Part shown: piece by piece, positions 1-6,514 of the stretch
Numbering within the stretch: the stretch's first letter is position 1
How the letters are laid out: each line of letters starts with the position of its first letter
Assembly: GCA_002305755.1 (NCBI GenBank)
Contig: DBQV01000045.1
Location: 285-11,976 of the forward strand
DNA: 11,692 bases
Direction: 5' to 3'
From: Christensenella sp. UBA1385
GTDB lineage: Bacteria; Bacillota; Clostridia; Christensenellales; Aristaeellaceae
Made by a program: the position numbers and the translations under genes
The notes under the pieces: generated by a model
Told to the model about the DNA's origin: nothing
Databases searched by the model: none
Seen by the model: only the letters and a program-made list of their open reading frames with translations

Positions 1-339
1 CGCGTTGGCGCCAAGCTTCGCCTTGTTCTGCGTGCCATCCAGCTTCAGGATGGTTTCATCCAGTCTGCGCTGGTCAAGCGCGTCCATACCGATCACGACT
101 GGCGCGATCACCTTGTTTACATTCTCAACGGCCTTCAGCACGCCCTTGCCGCCGAAACGGCTCTTATCTCCGTCGCGCAGCTCGATGGCCTCACGGGTGC
201 CGGTCGACGCGCCGGAGGGAACCGCCGCCACGCCCACGTCACCCGAAACCAGTGTCACTTCCACCTCGATGGTGGGATTGCCGCGGGAATCAAGTATCTC
301 GCGTGCTTTTACGGAATCAATGCCTGTATACGCTGCCAT
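1..339 (-). CDS. eno: Enolase, N-terminal 113 residues (gene runs off the left edge)
   Basis: Phosphopyruvate hydratase converts 2-phosphoglycerate to phosphoenolpyruvate in glycolysis, in the cytoplasm. Translating the minus strand from an ATG at 337-339 gives MAAYTGIDSVKAREILDSRG and then NPTIEVEV. This is the highly conserved enolase opening, and it is followed by VPSGASTG (about residues 41-48), the mobile active-site loop. The frame stays open to base 1, so the catalytic barrel lies outside the window. The start is well supported: AGGAGAGG (plus strand 346-353) lies 6 bases before the ATG. It follows arcC on the same strand after 135 bases that contain a hairpin and a possible promoter. 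It is probably an independent housekeeping gene, although read-through from the operon cannot be excluded. The family call is near certain. Confidence 0.96.
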   Translation of the reverse strand, partial: MAAYTGIDSVKAREILDSRGNPTIEVEVTLVSGDVGVAAVPSGASTGTREAIELRDGDKSRFGGKGVLKAVENVNKVIAPVVIGMDALDQRRLDETILKLDGTQNKAKLGANA

Positions 340-365
340 ATTTTACCTCTCCTGATGCTGATTGC

Positions 366-377
366 GGCGCAAGCGCC
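366..377 (-). repeat. Short hairpin in the eno leader
   Basis: GGCG and CGCC flank a four-base loop that reads CUUG on the minus strand, a loop type known to be stable. The hairpin ends 12 bases before the eno ribosome binding site. It has no T-run after it, so it is not a normal terminator. It may only stabilise the eno leader, and a 4-bp stem could also be chance in GC-rich DNA. Confidence 0.25.
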
Positions 378-429
378 TGCTGACAGTTTTCAAACAGACC
401 ACGCCGAAGCAAAACGGCCTGCTACGATG

Positions 430-459
430 ATTTTACCCGCGTCGCGTCTGTTCTGACAG
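430..459 (-). promoter_or_regulatory. Candidate promoter for eno
   Basis: On the minus strand, TAAAAT (plus 430-435) matches five of six bases of the sigma-70/sigma-A -10 consensus. CTGTCA (plus 454-459) lies 18 bases upstream and matches four of six -35 bases. Transcription would begin near 423 and give a leader of about 85 bases before the eno ATG. The match is modest and based on eye inspection only. Its main support is its place in the only sizeable gap between arcC and eno. Confidence 0.35.
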
Positions 460-474
460 TGGAATTGTCAAAAC
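450..474 (-). terminator. Hairpin directly after arcC (possible operon end or processing site)
   Basis: Immediately after the arcC stop codon the minus strand reads GTTTTGACA, a 7-base loop, then TGTCAGAAC. This forms a 9-bp stem with one G-U pair. No T-run follows, so it is not a canonical intrinsic terminator. It could be a Rho-assisted or weak terminator, a 3'-end stabilising structure, or an operator, because its downstream arm overlaps the candidate eno -35 box. The pairing is seen in the sequence; the role is inferred. Confidence 0.4.
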
Positions 475-1413
475 TCAGTCATAGATGATCGTGCCCGCCT
501 GTCCCTGCGCACCCAGACGGGCTTTTTCAAGGCTGGTGATGACGGCCACGCGGCCTGCTCCGCCGTGCACGAAGCGCAGCGCAGCTTCGACCTTGGGGCC
601 CATGGAGCCAGCGGCAAAATGCCCCTGCCGCAGATACTGTTCCATTCGGTCTGCCTCGACCCGCCCGAGCGCCTGCTGGTTCGGCTTGCCATAGTTCAGG
701 CAGGCATGTTCCACCTCCGTCAGGATCACAAGCGTCTCAGCCTGCAGACCCTCCGCTACGCGCCAGGCGGCCAGATCCTTATCGATCACGGCGGCGATGC
801 CCTCAAGCCCCTCGCCCCTGCTCACCACCGGGATGCCTCCGCCCCCTGCCGTGACGGGCACGAAACCCGCGGTAAGCAGCGCCTTCACCTGCTCCAGTTC
901 CACCACCTCAAGCGGGAGCGGCGAAGCCACCACGCGCCGCCAGCCGCGCCCCGCGTCCTCCCTGAAGACAAAGCCCTTGTCGGCGGCGATCGCCTCTGCC
1001 TCCTCCTTGCTGTAAAAGGGGCCGATGGGCTTGGTGGGGTGCAGGAAGGCCGGATCTGTCTCATCCACGCGCACCTGCGTGACCACGGTCACGGGCGCGC
1101 CGGGAAGGCCCGCTTTTCTCATCTCTGCGCCAAGCGCTTGCTGGATATGGTAGCCGATCATGCCCTGGCTCATCGCGCCGCAGACATCAAAGGGCATGGG
1201 CGGAGTGATTTCGGCAGCCGCCTCATTTTGCAGCACGATCCGGCCCACCTGCGGCCCGTTGCCGTGCACGATCACGAGCTGCTTGCCCGCCTTCAGTATC
1301 CCCAGCAGCTGGGCGGCGGTCTCGCGCACGACCTTCAGCTGGTTCTCCGCGCTGGCCGTCTGTCCCGCCCTTTGCAAAGCGTTTCCCCCGAGGGCGACTA
1401 CGATGGTATTCAT
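475..1413 (-). CDS. arcC: Carbamate kinase
   Basis: Transfers the phosphate of carbamoyl phosphate to ADP, giving ATP, CO2 and NH3. This is the energy-yielding last step of the arginine deiminase pathway, in the cytoplasm. The 312-residue product is full length for the amino-acid kinase family. It shows ALGGNAL (7-13), HGNGPQVG (50-57), PTKPIGPFY (126-134), the glycine-rich GGGGIPV (190-196), IDKDLA (210-215) and GSMGPKVEAA (269-278), all typical of carbamate kinase rather than acetylglutamate or glutamate 5-kinase. The ATG is preceded by AAGGAGA at a good distance. It lies 30 bases after orr and is the last gene of the operon, far from arcA and OTC. This separates it from its pathway partners and places all the ornithine genes between them. 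It uses the carbamoyl phosphate made by the OTC encoded at 9286-10278. Confidence 0.97.
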   Translation of the reverse strand: MNTIVVALGGNALQRAGQTASAENQLKVVRETAAQLLGILKAGKQLVIVHGNGPQVGRIVLQNEAAAEITPPMPFDVCGAMSQGMIGYHIQQALGAEMRKAGLPGAPVTVVTQVRVDETDPAFLHPTKPIGPFYSKEEAEAIAADKGFVFREDAGRGWRRVVASPLPLEVVELEQVKALLTAGFVPVTAGGGGIPVVSRGEGLEGIAAVIDKDLAAWRVAEGLQAETLVILTEVEHACLNYGKPNQQALGRVEADRMEQYLRQGHFAAGSMGPKVEAALRFVHGGAGRVAVITSLEKARLGAQGQAGTIIYD

Positions 1414-1443
1414 ACTCGTTTCTCCTTCGCCAACATGATCATC

Positions 1444-2505
1444 TCAATGGTATTCTCGCGCCACATAGGCGCTGGTATAGGCCTTGAGCAGCGCGCCGTA
1501 GGCGGGCGTGAAGCTTAGCTCATCCCCCACCGCATACTCGGGGGCGCGGCTCAGGTCCACGATCAGGTGGTCGGAGCTTGCGCCCAGCACAGCAACGCGC
1601 TCATCCTGCGGGCAGAGCCCGTCGGGATCGGTATCCTGCCGCCCAACAGCCAATATGCCCCGGCGCATCGGCCCCAAATCTTCAAAGCGCACTCTCTCGC
1701 CAAAAGCGTTCGGGCCGCTTGCCCCTTCCGGCTTGGAAGGCTTGGTGAACACCTCCACCAGCCGTGCGCGCAGCGTAAACACGTCCTGCCTCAATTGCGG
1801 GAAGGGCTTGCCGGAGGCCGTGTCCATGCCCAGCAGCAGGCCTTCGCCCACGCGCAGGTGGTTGATGCCCTTAGGCAGCCTGCCTTCAAACAGGAGGTGC
1901 AGGCTGGAGGAATTGCCCCCGGAAACGATCGGCAGCGGAAGCGTCAGCCTTTCCCGGATCAGCGCAGCGACGTCAAGCAGGCGCCCGAGGTTTGCTTCAT
2001 CCGGCAGGATGCCGCCAAAACAGGTCAGGTTGGTGCCGACGCCGGCCAGCTGCAGCCCCTTCTCCTCCGCCGCCAGCCGCGCTGTCTCCAGGATGCACTC
2101 TTCATCACGGTGATAGATGCCCTCGCGCAGGTCGCCCAGATCGATCATCAAGATGACCCTGTGCAGCCTGTTTTGCCTGCGGGCCGAGACGCCCAGTGCC
2201 CTGATGGCTTCCTGCGTGGATTGCAGGCTATATTCGCTCAGACGCACCACCTCGTCAGCCTGTCCGGGATCCGCGATGCGCAGGCACAGCCGGGGTACAG
2301 CGTCAGGCAGCCTGGCCAGGTTCTGTACTCTGGCATCCGCCAGCATATCCGCCCCGCCGCGCAGCAGCGCCTCCGTGATGCGGGGGTCGGCGCAAAACAC
2401 CTTGGTCACCGCCGCCAGCCGCACACCCCGCCTTTGGCAGGCTGCGCGGATCAGGCGCAGGTTTTCGGTCAGCCTGTCCTCATGGAACTCAATCACCGGC
2501 AGCAT
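1444..2505 (-). CDS. orr: Ornithine racemase, PLP-dependent
   Basis: Interconverts L- and D-ornithine, supplying the D-isomer needed by the aminomutase. The 353-residue protein belongs to the alanine-racemase N-terminal (fold type III, TIM barrel) group. Lys35 in AAVTKVFCAD is the expected Schiff-base lysine for pyridoxal phosphate. Further marks are DLGDLREG (122-129), GVGTNLTCFGG (155-165) and the phosphate-binding VSGGNSSS (194-201). These fit the ornithine racemase subgroup better than classical alanine racemase or the YggS proteins, which are shorter. The ATG has a strong AGGAGGAGG before it. It overlaps the end of the reactivase gene by 17 bases, so the two may be translationally coupled. 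Its place in an oraSE/ord/ortAB cluster makes ornithine the likely substrate. Specificity over lysine or other basic amino acids is inferred from context. Confidence 0.93.
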   Translation of the reverse strand: MLPVIEFHEDRLTENLRLIRAACQRRGVRLAAVTKVFCADPRITEALLRGGADMLADARVQNLARLPDAVPRLCLRIADPGQADEVVRLSEYSLQSTQEAIRALGVSARRQNRLHRVILMIDLGDLREGIYHRDEECILETARLAAEEKGLQLAGVGTNLTCFGGILPDEANLGRLLDVAALIRERLTLPLPIVSGGNSSSLHLLFEGRLPKGINHLRVGEGLLLGMDTASGKPFPQLRQDVFTLRARLVEVFTKPSKPEGASGPNAFGERVRFEDLGPMRRGILAVGRQDTDPDGLCPQDERVAVLGASSDHLIVDLSRAPEYAVGDELSFTPAYGALLKAYTSAYVAREYH

Positions 2506-3892
2506 CGAGGTCCTCCTCCTTGAGGCTGTCCAGCAGCAGCGTCAGCGCTGCCTCCGGCCAGTCCCGGCTCAACACGCCCAGAGGGGCCATCAGATAGCGC
2601 GCATCGCACAGCACCCGCATGGCCCCAGGCGCGGGATAGAGCATTTTGCCGCTCGCGTTCAGATCGCGCAGGTTCCTCAGCGCGGTTTTTCGCCCCGGCA
2701 GCCTGGTAAGCGCTCCGCCAGTCGCGATCAGCGTTTTGACCTCGCTCAGGTCCTTCCCCTGCGCGTAGCGGCGCGGCCCCTCCGGCAGGAACACCTGCCG
2801 CAGGGTGCCCGCGTGCCGCGTGACGGCCAGGGCCGCGGCCTCCCTCGCCAGCCTGTCCGCCAGAATAAACTGCCTCTCTGTCCGCGGGATGGGGGGCCAG
2901 CCTTCCAGAGCCTCCTCCACGGGAAAGCCCAGCTCGCGGCTCATCTTCTCCTGTCCAGCCTGCTCACAGACGGTCCGCGCGTTCAGATAGGTGCCAAGGT
3001 CTCCCTCCACCGTCCGCTTGAAATAAGGCTCCGGCTGGGTCTGTATGCGCTCAATGGCCTCGCTGCCGCGTGCGGCTGAATGCACGTCGGTGGTTGCGCC
3101 GCCCACGTCCACAGCCATCAGATCGCCCAGCACGGGGTGCAGCAGGCGCAGCGCCTCCATCACCGCGCCAGGCGTGGGCAGGATGGTTCCGCCCACCATC
3201 TCGCGGATATGCGCCATGCCGGGCGCCCCGGTGATGTGTACCTCAAACAGGTCCTGGATGGCCCGGCGGGCGGGCTCTGTGTTCAGCTCGTCCAGCCGCG
3301 GATAAACGTTGTCGATCACGGTCAGCGGCTGCCCCTCCGCCATGAAGATGTCCTTCACCTGCCCAGCGGCCTCGCGGTTTCCGGCGTACAGCGTGGGGAT
3401 GGAGAGGCGCAGCGAAGCGATCCGGCGCGCGTTGTGCAGGGCTGTTTCCCTGTCGCCAAAATCGGTCCCGCCCGCCAGCAGAATCAGGTTGGGCCGGAGG
3501 GCCCGCAGCGCCTCCTGCTCATAGGGCCCCATTTTGCCGGCGGTCACCTGCCTGACCACGGCGCCAGCACCGAGTGCCGCCAAATGCGCCGCGCGGGCAG
3601 TCATGTCATAGACAAGCCCGTGCACGGACATCGAAAGGCCGCCTGCCGCGCTGGAGGCGGCGTACAGCTTTTCCCAGCCGATCTCTTCCGTATCAAGCGT
3701 CTCCTTCAGGCTCTCGATCGCCGCCCGAAGCCCGATGGTGACGTCCCCCTGCGCGGAAGTGGTAGGGGCCATGCCCTGCCCCACGAAGCGGGGGCAGCTG
3801 CCCAGCCCGTCGAAGGCGCTGACAAGCGTGGTGGTGGAGCCGATCTCCGCCACCAGCGCGTCAAAATGTAGGTGTTTCTGCATGCTTTTCAA
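2489..3892 (-). CDS. GlmL/MutL-like ASKHA ATPase, probable reactivase of ornithine aminomutase
   Basis: The 467-residue product has an ASKHA (actin/Hsp70-like) ATPase layout. It shows VAEIGSTTT (14-22, phosphate 1 loop), LLAGGTD (138-144) and VDVGGATTDV (261-270, phosphate 2 loop). It matches the GlmL/MutL family found beside cobalamin-dependent glutamate mutase and aminomutases. These proteins are thought to exchange damaged cobalamin or otherwise maintain the mutase; the exact reaction is less well established than for the diol dehydratase reactivases. It is not the DNA-repair MutL, despite the shared name. It follows oraE, its presumed client, after 46 bases that hold a strong hairpin, and overlaps orr by 17 bases. 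The start is uncertain: a TTG at 3890-3892 gives MKSMQKH, and an ATG nine bases later at 3881-3883 is equally possible. Neither has a clear ribosome binding site, unlike nearly every neighbour. Confidence 0.88.
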   Translation of the reverse strand: MKSMQKHLHFDALVAEIGSTTTLVSAFDGLGSCPRFVGQGMAPTTSAQGDVTIGLRAAIESLKETLDTEEIGWEKLYAASSAAGGLSMSVHGLVYDMTARAAHLAALGAGAVVRQVTAGKMGPYEQEALRALRPNLILLAGGTDFGDRETALHNARRIASLRLSIPTLYAGNREAAGQVKDIFMAEGQPLTVIDNVYPRLDELNTEPARRAIQDLFEVHITGAPGMAHIREMVGGTILPTPGAVMEALRLLHPVLGDLMAVDVGGATTDVHSAARGSEAIERIQTQPEPYFKRTVEGDLGTYLNARTVCEQAGQEKMSRELGFPVEEALEGWPPIPRTERQFILADRLAREAAALAVTRHAGTLRQVFLPEGPRRYAQGKDLSEVKTLIATGGALTRLPGRKTALRNLRDLNASGKMLYPAPGAMRVLCDARYLMAPLGVLSRDWPEAALTLLLDSLKEEDLDAAGD

Positions 3893-3903
3893 TTCTTCAC
3901 GGC

Positions 3904-3927
3904 CAGGGCGGCGCAGGCGCCGCCCTG
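3904..3927 (-). promoter_or_regulatory. Strong intercistronic hairpin between oraE and the reactivase gene
   Basis: CAGGGCGGCGC and its perfect reverse complement GCGCCGCCCTG are separated by two bases. In RNA this gives at least a 10-bp, almost all G-C stem. It begins 11 bases after the oraE stop and ends 11 bases before the TTG start of the reactivase gene. No T-run follows on the minus strand, so it is unlikely to end transcription. A 3' barrier protecting oraSE mRNA, a processing site, or a structure lowering reactivase translation are all possible. Its position near a start without a clear ribosome binding site favours the last. Confidence 0.6.
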
Positions 3928-3938
3928 CCCTTTCGCTT

Positions 3939-6149
3939 TCAGGACTTGCGAAGCTTCACCAGCGCCGTCGCCACATGCACGCCCTTGGAACCGCGGCCAA
4001 AGCCTTCGTCCGCCCCCGCCTCGCGTGCCAGCTCCGGCGTCACCTGAGTGCCGCCCGCCAGGAAGACCAGTTTGTCTCGCACGCCCATCTCTCTTGCCAG
4101 TCTGTCGATCAGGGCAATGTTCTTGTAGTGGATGTTGTCATGGCTGATGATAGCCGACGCGAGGATCGCGTCCGCTCCCAGCTCGATGGCGGCGTTCACC
4201 ATCTTTTCGGGCGGAACGGAGGTGCCCAGATAGTGCACCTTGATGCCGTACTTTTCGATGCCGCCGTGCTTGATGTCGATGATCTCGCGCAGGCCCACAC
4301 TGTGTTCATCCTCGCCCACCGTGCCGCAGACCACGCTCATGGGCCTCTCCTCGATGGCCTTACGGATCTCGTCATCGCTGAGCGTCTCCGGCTCTTTGGG
4401 TATCTCCAGCTCGTCCAGTTTAAGCGAGAAAGGCACCTTGCCCTTGAGCTCGATGCGCGTGCCGTCCACCGGGTGCATGATCTCCACGGAGATCACCTCA
4501 GGCTCCGTCAGGTTCATGCGCCTGGCGGCCTCCAGGGCGGCGGCCTGCGCGATCTTCGCCTCCACGGGGAAGAAGAAGGTCAGCATCACCGTTCCGTCGC
4601 CCAGCCACTCCATCTCCGGCTTCACGTACAGGCTTCCCGGCTGGCGCAGGGCCTCGGTCTCCTCCATGCGGCGGTAGACGTTATCCTCCTGATCCAGCTC
4701 GTCGATGTACTGGATCATCTCAGGCTTCTGGAAGGTGCAGCCGCCGATCAGCTCGGCCGGGTCCGCCCCGGCGGCGAGGCCGTACTGCGCCGTGTTGTTT
4801 CGGCCATAGTGCGCGGTCACGGGGGCCATGTAATCGCTTTCGCGCTTCACCAGCGTGCCCGCGCCGATGCCCCCTTCCTTTTGGCGTGCGATACCGTCGC
4901 CGTTGCGCTCGGGATAGAGGCCAGAATCCACAAACTGGCCCTGCTCCACGGCCTCAAAGTATCCGCCGCCCGAAAGCATCTCCTCCATGAAGAGCACGGC
5001 GCGCTCCTTCAGCTCGCGCGCTTTCTCGCGCAGCGTGCCGTCCCGCTTCAGTTCCACCATCTCCATCAGGCCGTCCAGACCGATCAGCGTCTGCTTGGCG
5101 GTGTCGCAGGCTTCGATGTTATAGATATGCCAGGGCACATTGCGCCCTTCGTCGGGCGTGATGGTGGACTGTATGTCCGCCGAGGTCAGTTTGGAGATCA
5201 GCATATTGAGCACGTGCGTCACCGTGGCTTCCCTGGTGGAAGATTCGATGTACTTGGTGTTCATCTGGGCGCGCATGCGGAAACCGGTGAACAGTTCGCG
5301 CAGCGCCACGGCGTAGGGCAGATCCATGAACACGCAGGGCGCTGGGGTGGCTGTCGGCGGCACGGTGGACAGGCAGATCAGGTCCTTCCGCATGCCGCAG
5401 CCCAGCGAGAACTGGGCGTTGATGGCGTGCTGCACCATCAGCTCCGGCATCACCTTCCAGGCATCGCGCGAGGTGGCGTTGGCGTTGTGCGCGCCGTCGA
5501 TCTGCGCGGTCTGCGACCAGGCCATCACGGTCTTGGACTCGCAGGCGTCCACGAAGGAGCGCACCATGTTGATGTTGCGGTAAAGCACGTTGTACTGCGG
5601 GTCCTGATGCGCGCCGTTGACGCCCTCCTCGGCAAACAGCACGGCGATCTCGGGGCCCGCCACGCCGGACACATAGGAATGGTAGTTGATCGGGCGGCCC
5701 ACCTCGTCCTCGATCATGTCCAGCGCCTTGCGCTGCGCGCGCAGCTGCTTGCGGGTGATGGGCACGCCGCCGATGCCCTGGGGGGTACCTTCGATCAGGC
5801 CGTCAAAGTGGCTCTGCCCCGCCGTTCGGATCACCATGATGTGGTCCGCGCCGTGGTGGGCGGCCATCCGCATGCGGCGGATATCGTCCTCAAAGCGGCC
5901 GGAGGCGATCTCGGTGGTGATGACGGGCAGCGGCTGTGGGTCGATCCCGCCAAAGTGATGGGCGGGCGGCAGCGGCACGGAGCACTTGAGGGGCTCCGAT
6001 GCCTCGCGGTAGGTAAAATCCCTCATCTGCAGGCCGGGCGCGGGCGTGCGCCATACCCAGCCGCGCCGGCGCGGGCGATAATCCTTCAGGTCCTTCAGGA
6101 TCTCGCGTACATCAAGCGCCTGGTCCGGCTTCAGTTCGTATCGGCTCAC
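3939..6149 (-). CDS. oraE: D-ornithine 4,5-aminomutase, large cobalamin/PLP subunit
   Basis: Catalytic subunit of the adenosylcobalamin- and PLP-dependent mutase that moves the 5-amino group of D-ornithine to C4, giving (2R,4S)-2,4-diaminopentanoate. The 736-residue length agrees with the characterised clostridial protein. An N-terminal TIM-barrel part (roughly 70-500) precedes a C-terminal Rossmann-type cobalamin domain (about 600-736). That domain carries DEHSVG (614-619), where His616 is the expected lower cobalt ligand. Lys627 in DIKHGG lies eleven residues later. These equal His618 and Lys629 (the PLP lysine) of the C. sticklandii enzyme with a constant shift of two. LASAIISHDN (663-672) and FLAGGTQV (696-703) complete the B12 fold. 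Translation starts at GTG (6147-6149), which overlaps the oraS stop as GTGA, so synthesis is coupled to the small subunit. All key residues are present and the gene looks functional. Confidence 0.97.
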   Translation of the reverse strand: MSRYELKPDQALDVREILKDLKDYRPRRRGWVWRTPAPGLQMRDFTYREASEPLKCSVPLPPAHHFGGIDPQPLPVITTEIASGRFEDDIRRMRMAAHHGADHIMVIRTAGQSHFDGLIEGTPQGIGGVPITRKQLRAQRKALDMIEDEVGRPINYHSYVSGVAGPEIAVLFAEEGVNGAHQDPQYNVLYRNINMVRSFVDACESKTVMAWSQTAQIDGAHNANATSRDAWKVMPELMVQHAINAQFSLGCGMRKDLICLSTVPPTATPAPCVFMDLPYAVALRELFTGFRMRAQMNTKYIESSTREATVTHVLNMLISKLTSADIQSTITPDEGRNVPWHIYNIEACDTAKQTLIGLDGLMEMVELKRDGTLREKARELKERAVLFMEEMLSGGGYFEAVEQGQFVDSGLYPERNGDGIARQKEGGIGAGTLVKRESDYMAPVTAHYGRNNTAQYGLAAGADPAELIGGCTFQKPEMIQYIDELDQEDNVYRRMEETEALRQPGSLYVKPEMEWLGDGTVMLTFFFPVEAKIAQAAALEAARRMNLTEPEVISVEIMHPVDGTRIELKGKVPFSLKLDELEIPKEPETLSDDEIRKAIEERPMSVVCGTVGEDEHSVGLREIIDIKHGGIEKYGIKVHYLGTSVPPEKMVNAAIELGADAILASAIISHDNIHYKNIALIDRLAREMGVRDKLVFLAGGTQVTPELAREAGADEGFGRGSKGVHVATALVKLRKS

Positions 6150-6514
6150 GCGCTCCGCCCCCCTTCAAAGGCCGCCTGGGCCTCCTCCCAGTGTTCCCCT
6201 GCCAGCAGCTTCAGGCCTGTCTCGCGAATGGGCAGGCCCCAGGATCGGCTCATTTTATATACCACATGCCCGGCGCCGTGCCCCAGAAGGCCCTGCTCAA
6301 GGCACCCCTTCACCAGCGCCGCGGCTTCCAGCGAGGAAAAGCCCATGCGCAGCAGAACACTGCGCTCGATGGAGGGGGAGGTGTACTCCTTGCCCATGCT
6401 CAGCAGCGGGTCGGTCAGCTGCCGGGCCAGCTCCCAAAAACGCTCCTTGAGCTGCTCATCGCTTAGACCCTTCAGGTGCTCCCGGCGGCTTTCAAAATCA
6501 TCCGTTCTTTTCAT
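6146..6514 (-). CDS. oraS: D-ornithine 4,5-aminomutase, small subunit
   Basis: Small partner of OraE; the two form the active heterotetramer. The 122-residue product has the typical OraS sequence. It opens with MKRTDDFESRREHL, followed by LSDEQLKERFWELA (17-30), PSIERSVLLRMGFSSLEA (47-64) and GHGAGHVVYK (78-87), and it has the family length. The ATG at 6512-6514 has GGAGG six bases upstream in the end of ortB, which it overlaps by 17 bases. Its stop codon shares bases with the GTG of oraE, a tight arrangement suited to equal production of both subunits. No cofactor-binding residues are expected in this subunit. The call is firm. Confidence 0.95.
   Translation of the reverse strand: MKRTDDFESRREHLKGLSDEQLKERFWELARQLTDPLLSMGKEYTSPSIERSVLLRMGFSSLEAAALVKGCLEQGLLGHGAGHVVYKMSRSWGLPIRETGLKLLAGEHWEEAQAAFEGGRSA

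Noticed and set aside
380..460. Direct repeat CTGACAGT at 380-387 and 453-460
   Set aside because: An eight-base match within about 135 bases can easily arise by chance. The second copy is already part of the post-arcC hairpin.
565..2523. Plus-strand open frames opposite arcC and orr
   Set aside because: Same mirror effect as above. The minus-strand products match well-known families over their whole length.
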